Shown: piece after piece, positions 63,984-64,000 of the stretch | Layout of the letters: every line of letters begins with the position of its first letter | How positions within the stretch are numbered: position 1 is the stretch's first letter | Source of the DNA: an uncultured Clostridia bacterium | Lineage (GTDB): Bacteria > Bacillota > Clostridia > TANB77 > CAG-508 | Reading direction: 5' to 3' | DNA length: 64,000 bases | NCBI GenBank assembly: GCA_944386685.1 | Contig: CALXCA010000003.1 | Location: 37,657-101,656 of the forward strand | The notes under the pieces: generated by a model | The model's input: only the letters and a program-made list of their open reading frames with translations | Database searches by the model: none | Told to the model about the DNA's origin: nothing | Translations under genes and position numbers: made by a program

Positions 63984-64000
63984 GTTAAGCCCTCGATTTA
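63984..64000 (-). rRNA. rrl: 3' tip of 23S ribosomal RNA (runs off right edge)
   Basis: The minus strand reads TAAATCGAGGGCTTAAC, the conserved last bases of 23S rRNA. The operon therefore reads right to left, 23S then 5S, with a 70-base spacer at 63913-63983. Confidence 0.85.

Noticed and set aside
1..64000. tRNA genes and CRISPR arrays
   Set aside because: Intergenic regions were read for TTCGA-type arms and regular repeats; none was convincing.

Overview
This is a very AT-rich, densely coded bacterial segment. A Gram-positive PolC replicase, T-box control of thrS, an L10-type attenuator before rplJ, a sortase with an LPXTG-type protein, and consensus sigma-A promoters point to a low-GC Firmicute, most likely a gut-type member of Clostridia. 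The species cannot be fixed from this window. Most genes lie on the minus strand, ending in an rRNA operon that enters from the right edge (3' tip of 23S, then 5S).

Layout. 1-10.8 kb is accessory: the edge of a small charged protein, a 1918-residue helicase with a long tail of short repeats, a G+C-rich MYG1-family gene on its own promoter and terminator, a UvrD-type helicase with a likely nuclease insert, and a Nudix-GNAT fusion. 11-20 kb holds housekeeping genes (sortase, HIT, a short AlaRS, an RluA pseudouridine synthase, a methyltransferase, a patatin, uvrC), two unannotated small ORFs, and a probable type I toxin-antitoxin pair (37-residue membrane peptide plus convergent small RNA). 20-25.4 kb carries ytaF, a LOG-family gene and smc.

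25.5-35.5 kb is the most interesting part. It has two paralogous prepilin-like Ig-domain surface proteins with variable, cysteine-containing C-termini and three membrane-anchored thioredoxin-fold proteins. Between the two pilin genes is a 3.4-kb segment with a large serine recombinase, a MNT-HEPN pair, and the promoter, RBS and first 18 codons of one pilin gene, now pointing away from the rest of that gene. Inverting the segment in silico between two GT dinucleotides (29159-29160 and 32534-32535) rebuilds the pilin gene exactly as in its intact paralogue and rebuilds a palindromic recombinase site beside the recombinase. I read this as a phase-variation switch (inverton) caught in the OFF orientation.

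35.7-54.7 kb: thrS with its T-box, an LPXTG protein, polC, a two-component system, two overlapping unknown genes, a Rieske oxidoreductase, an M18 aminopeptidase, aspS, a pseudopilin, and the envelope and translation run rseP (frameshifted)-cdsA-uppS-frr-pyrH. 57-60.9 kb is the rpmG-secE-nusG-rplK-rplA operon followed by rplJ-rplL. 61-63.5 kb has a flavin reductase-like gene and an HD phosphohydrolase.

Intergenic DNA is full of dispersed palindromic repeats (called M, T, U, V, W and P below). Several lie inside leaders of essential genes, including thrS and rplJ, and copies of M and W show compensating differences in opposite arms.
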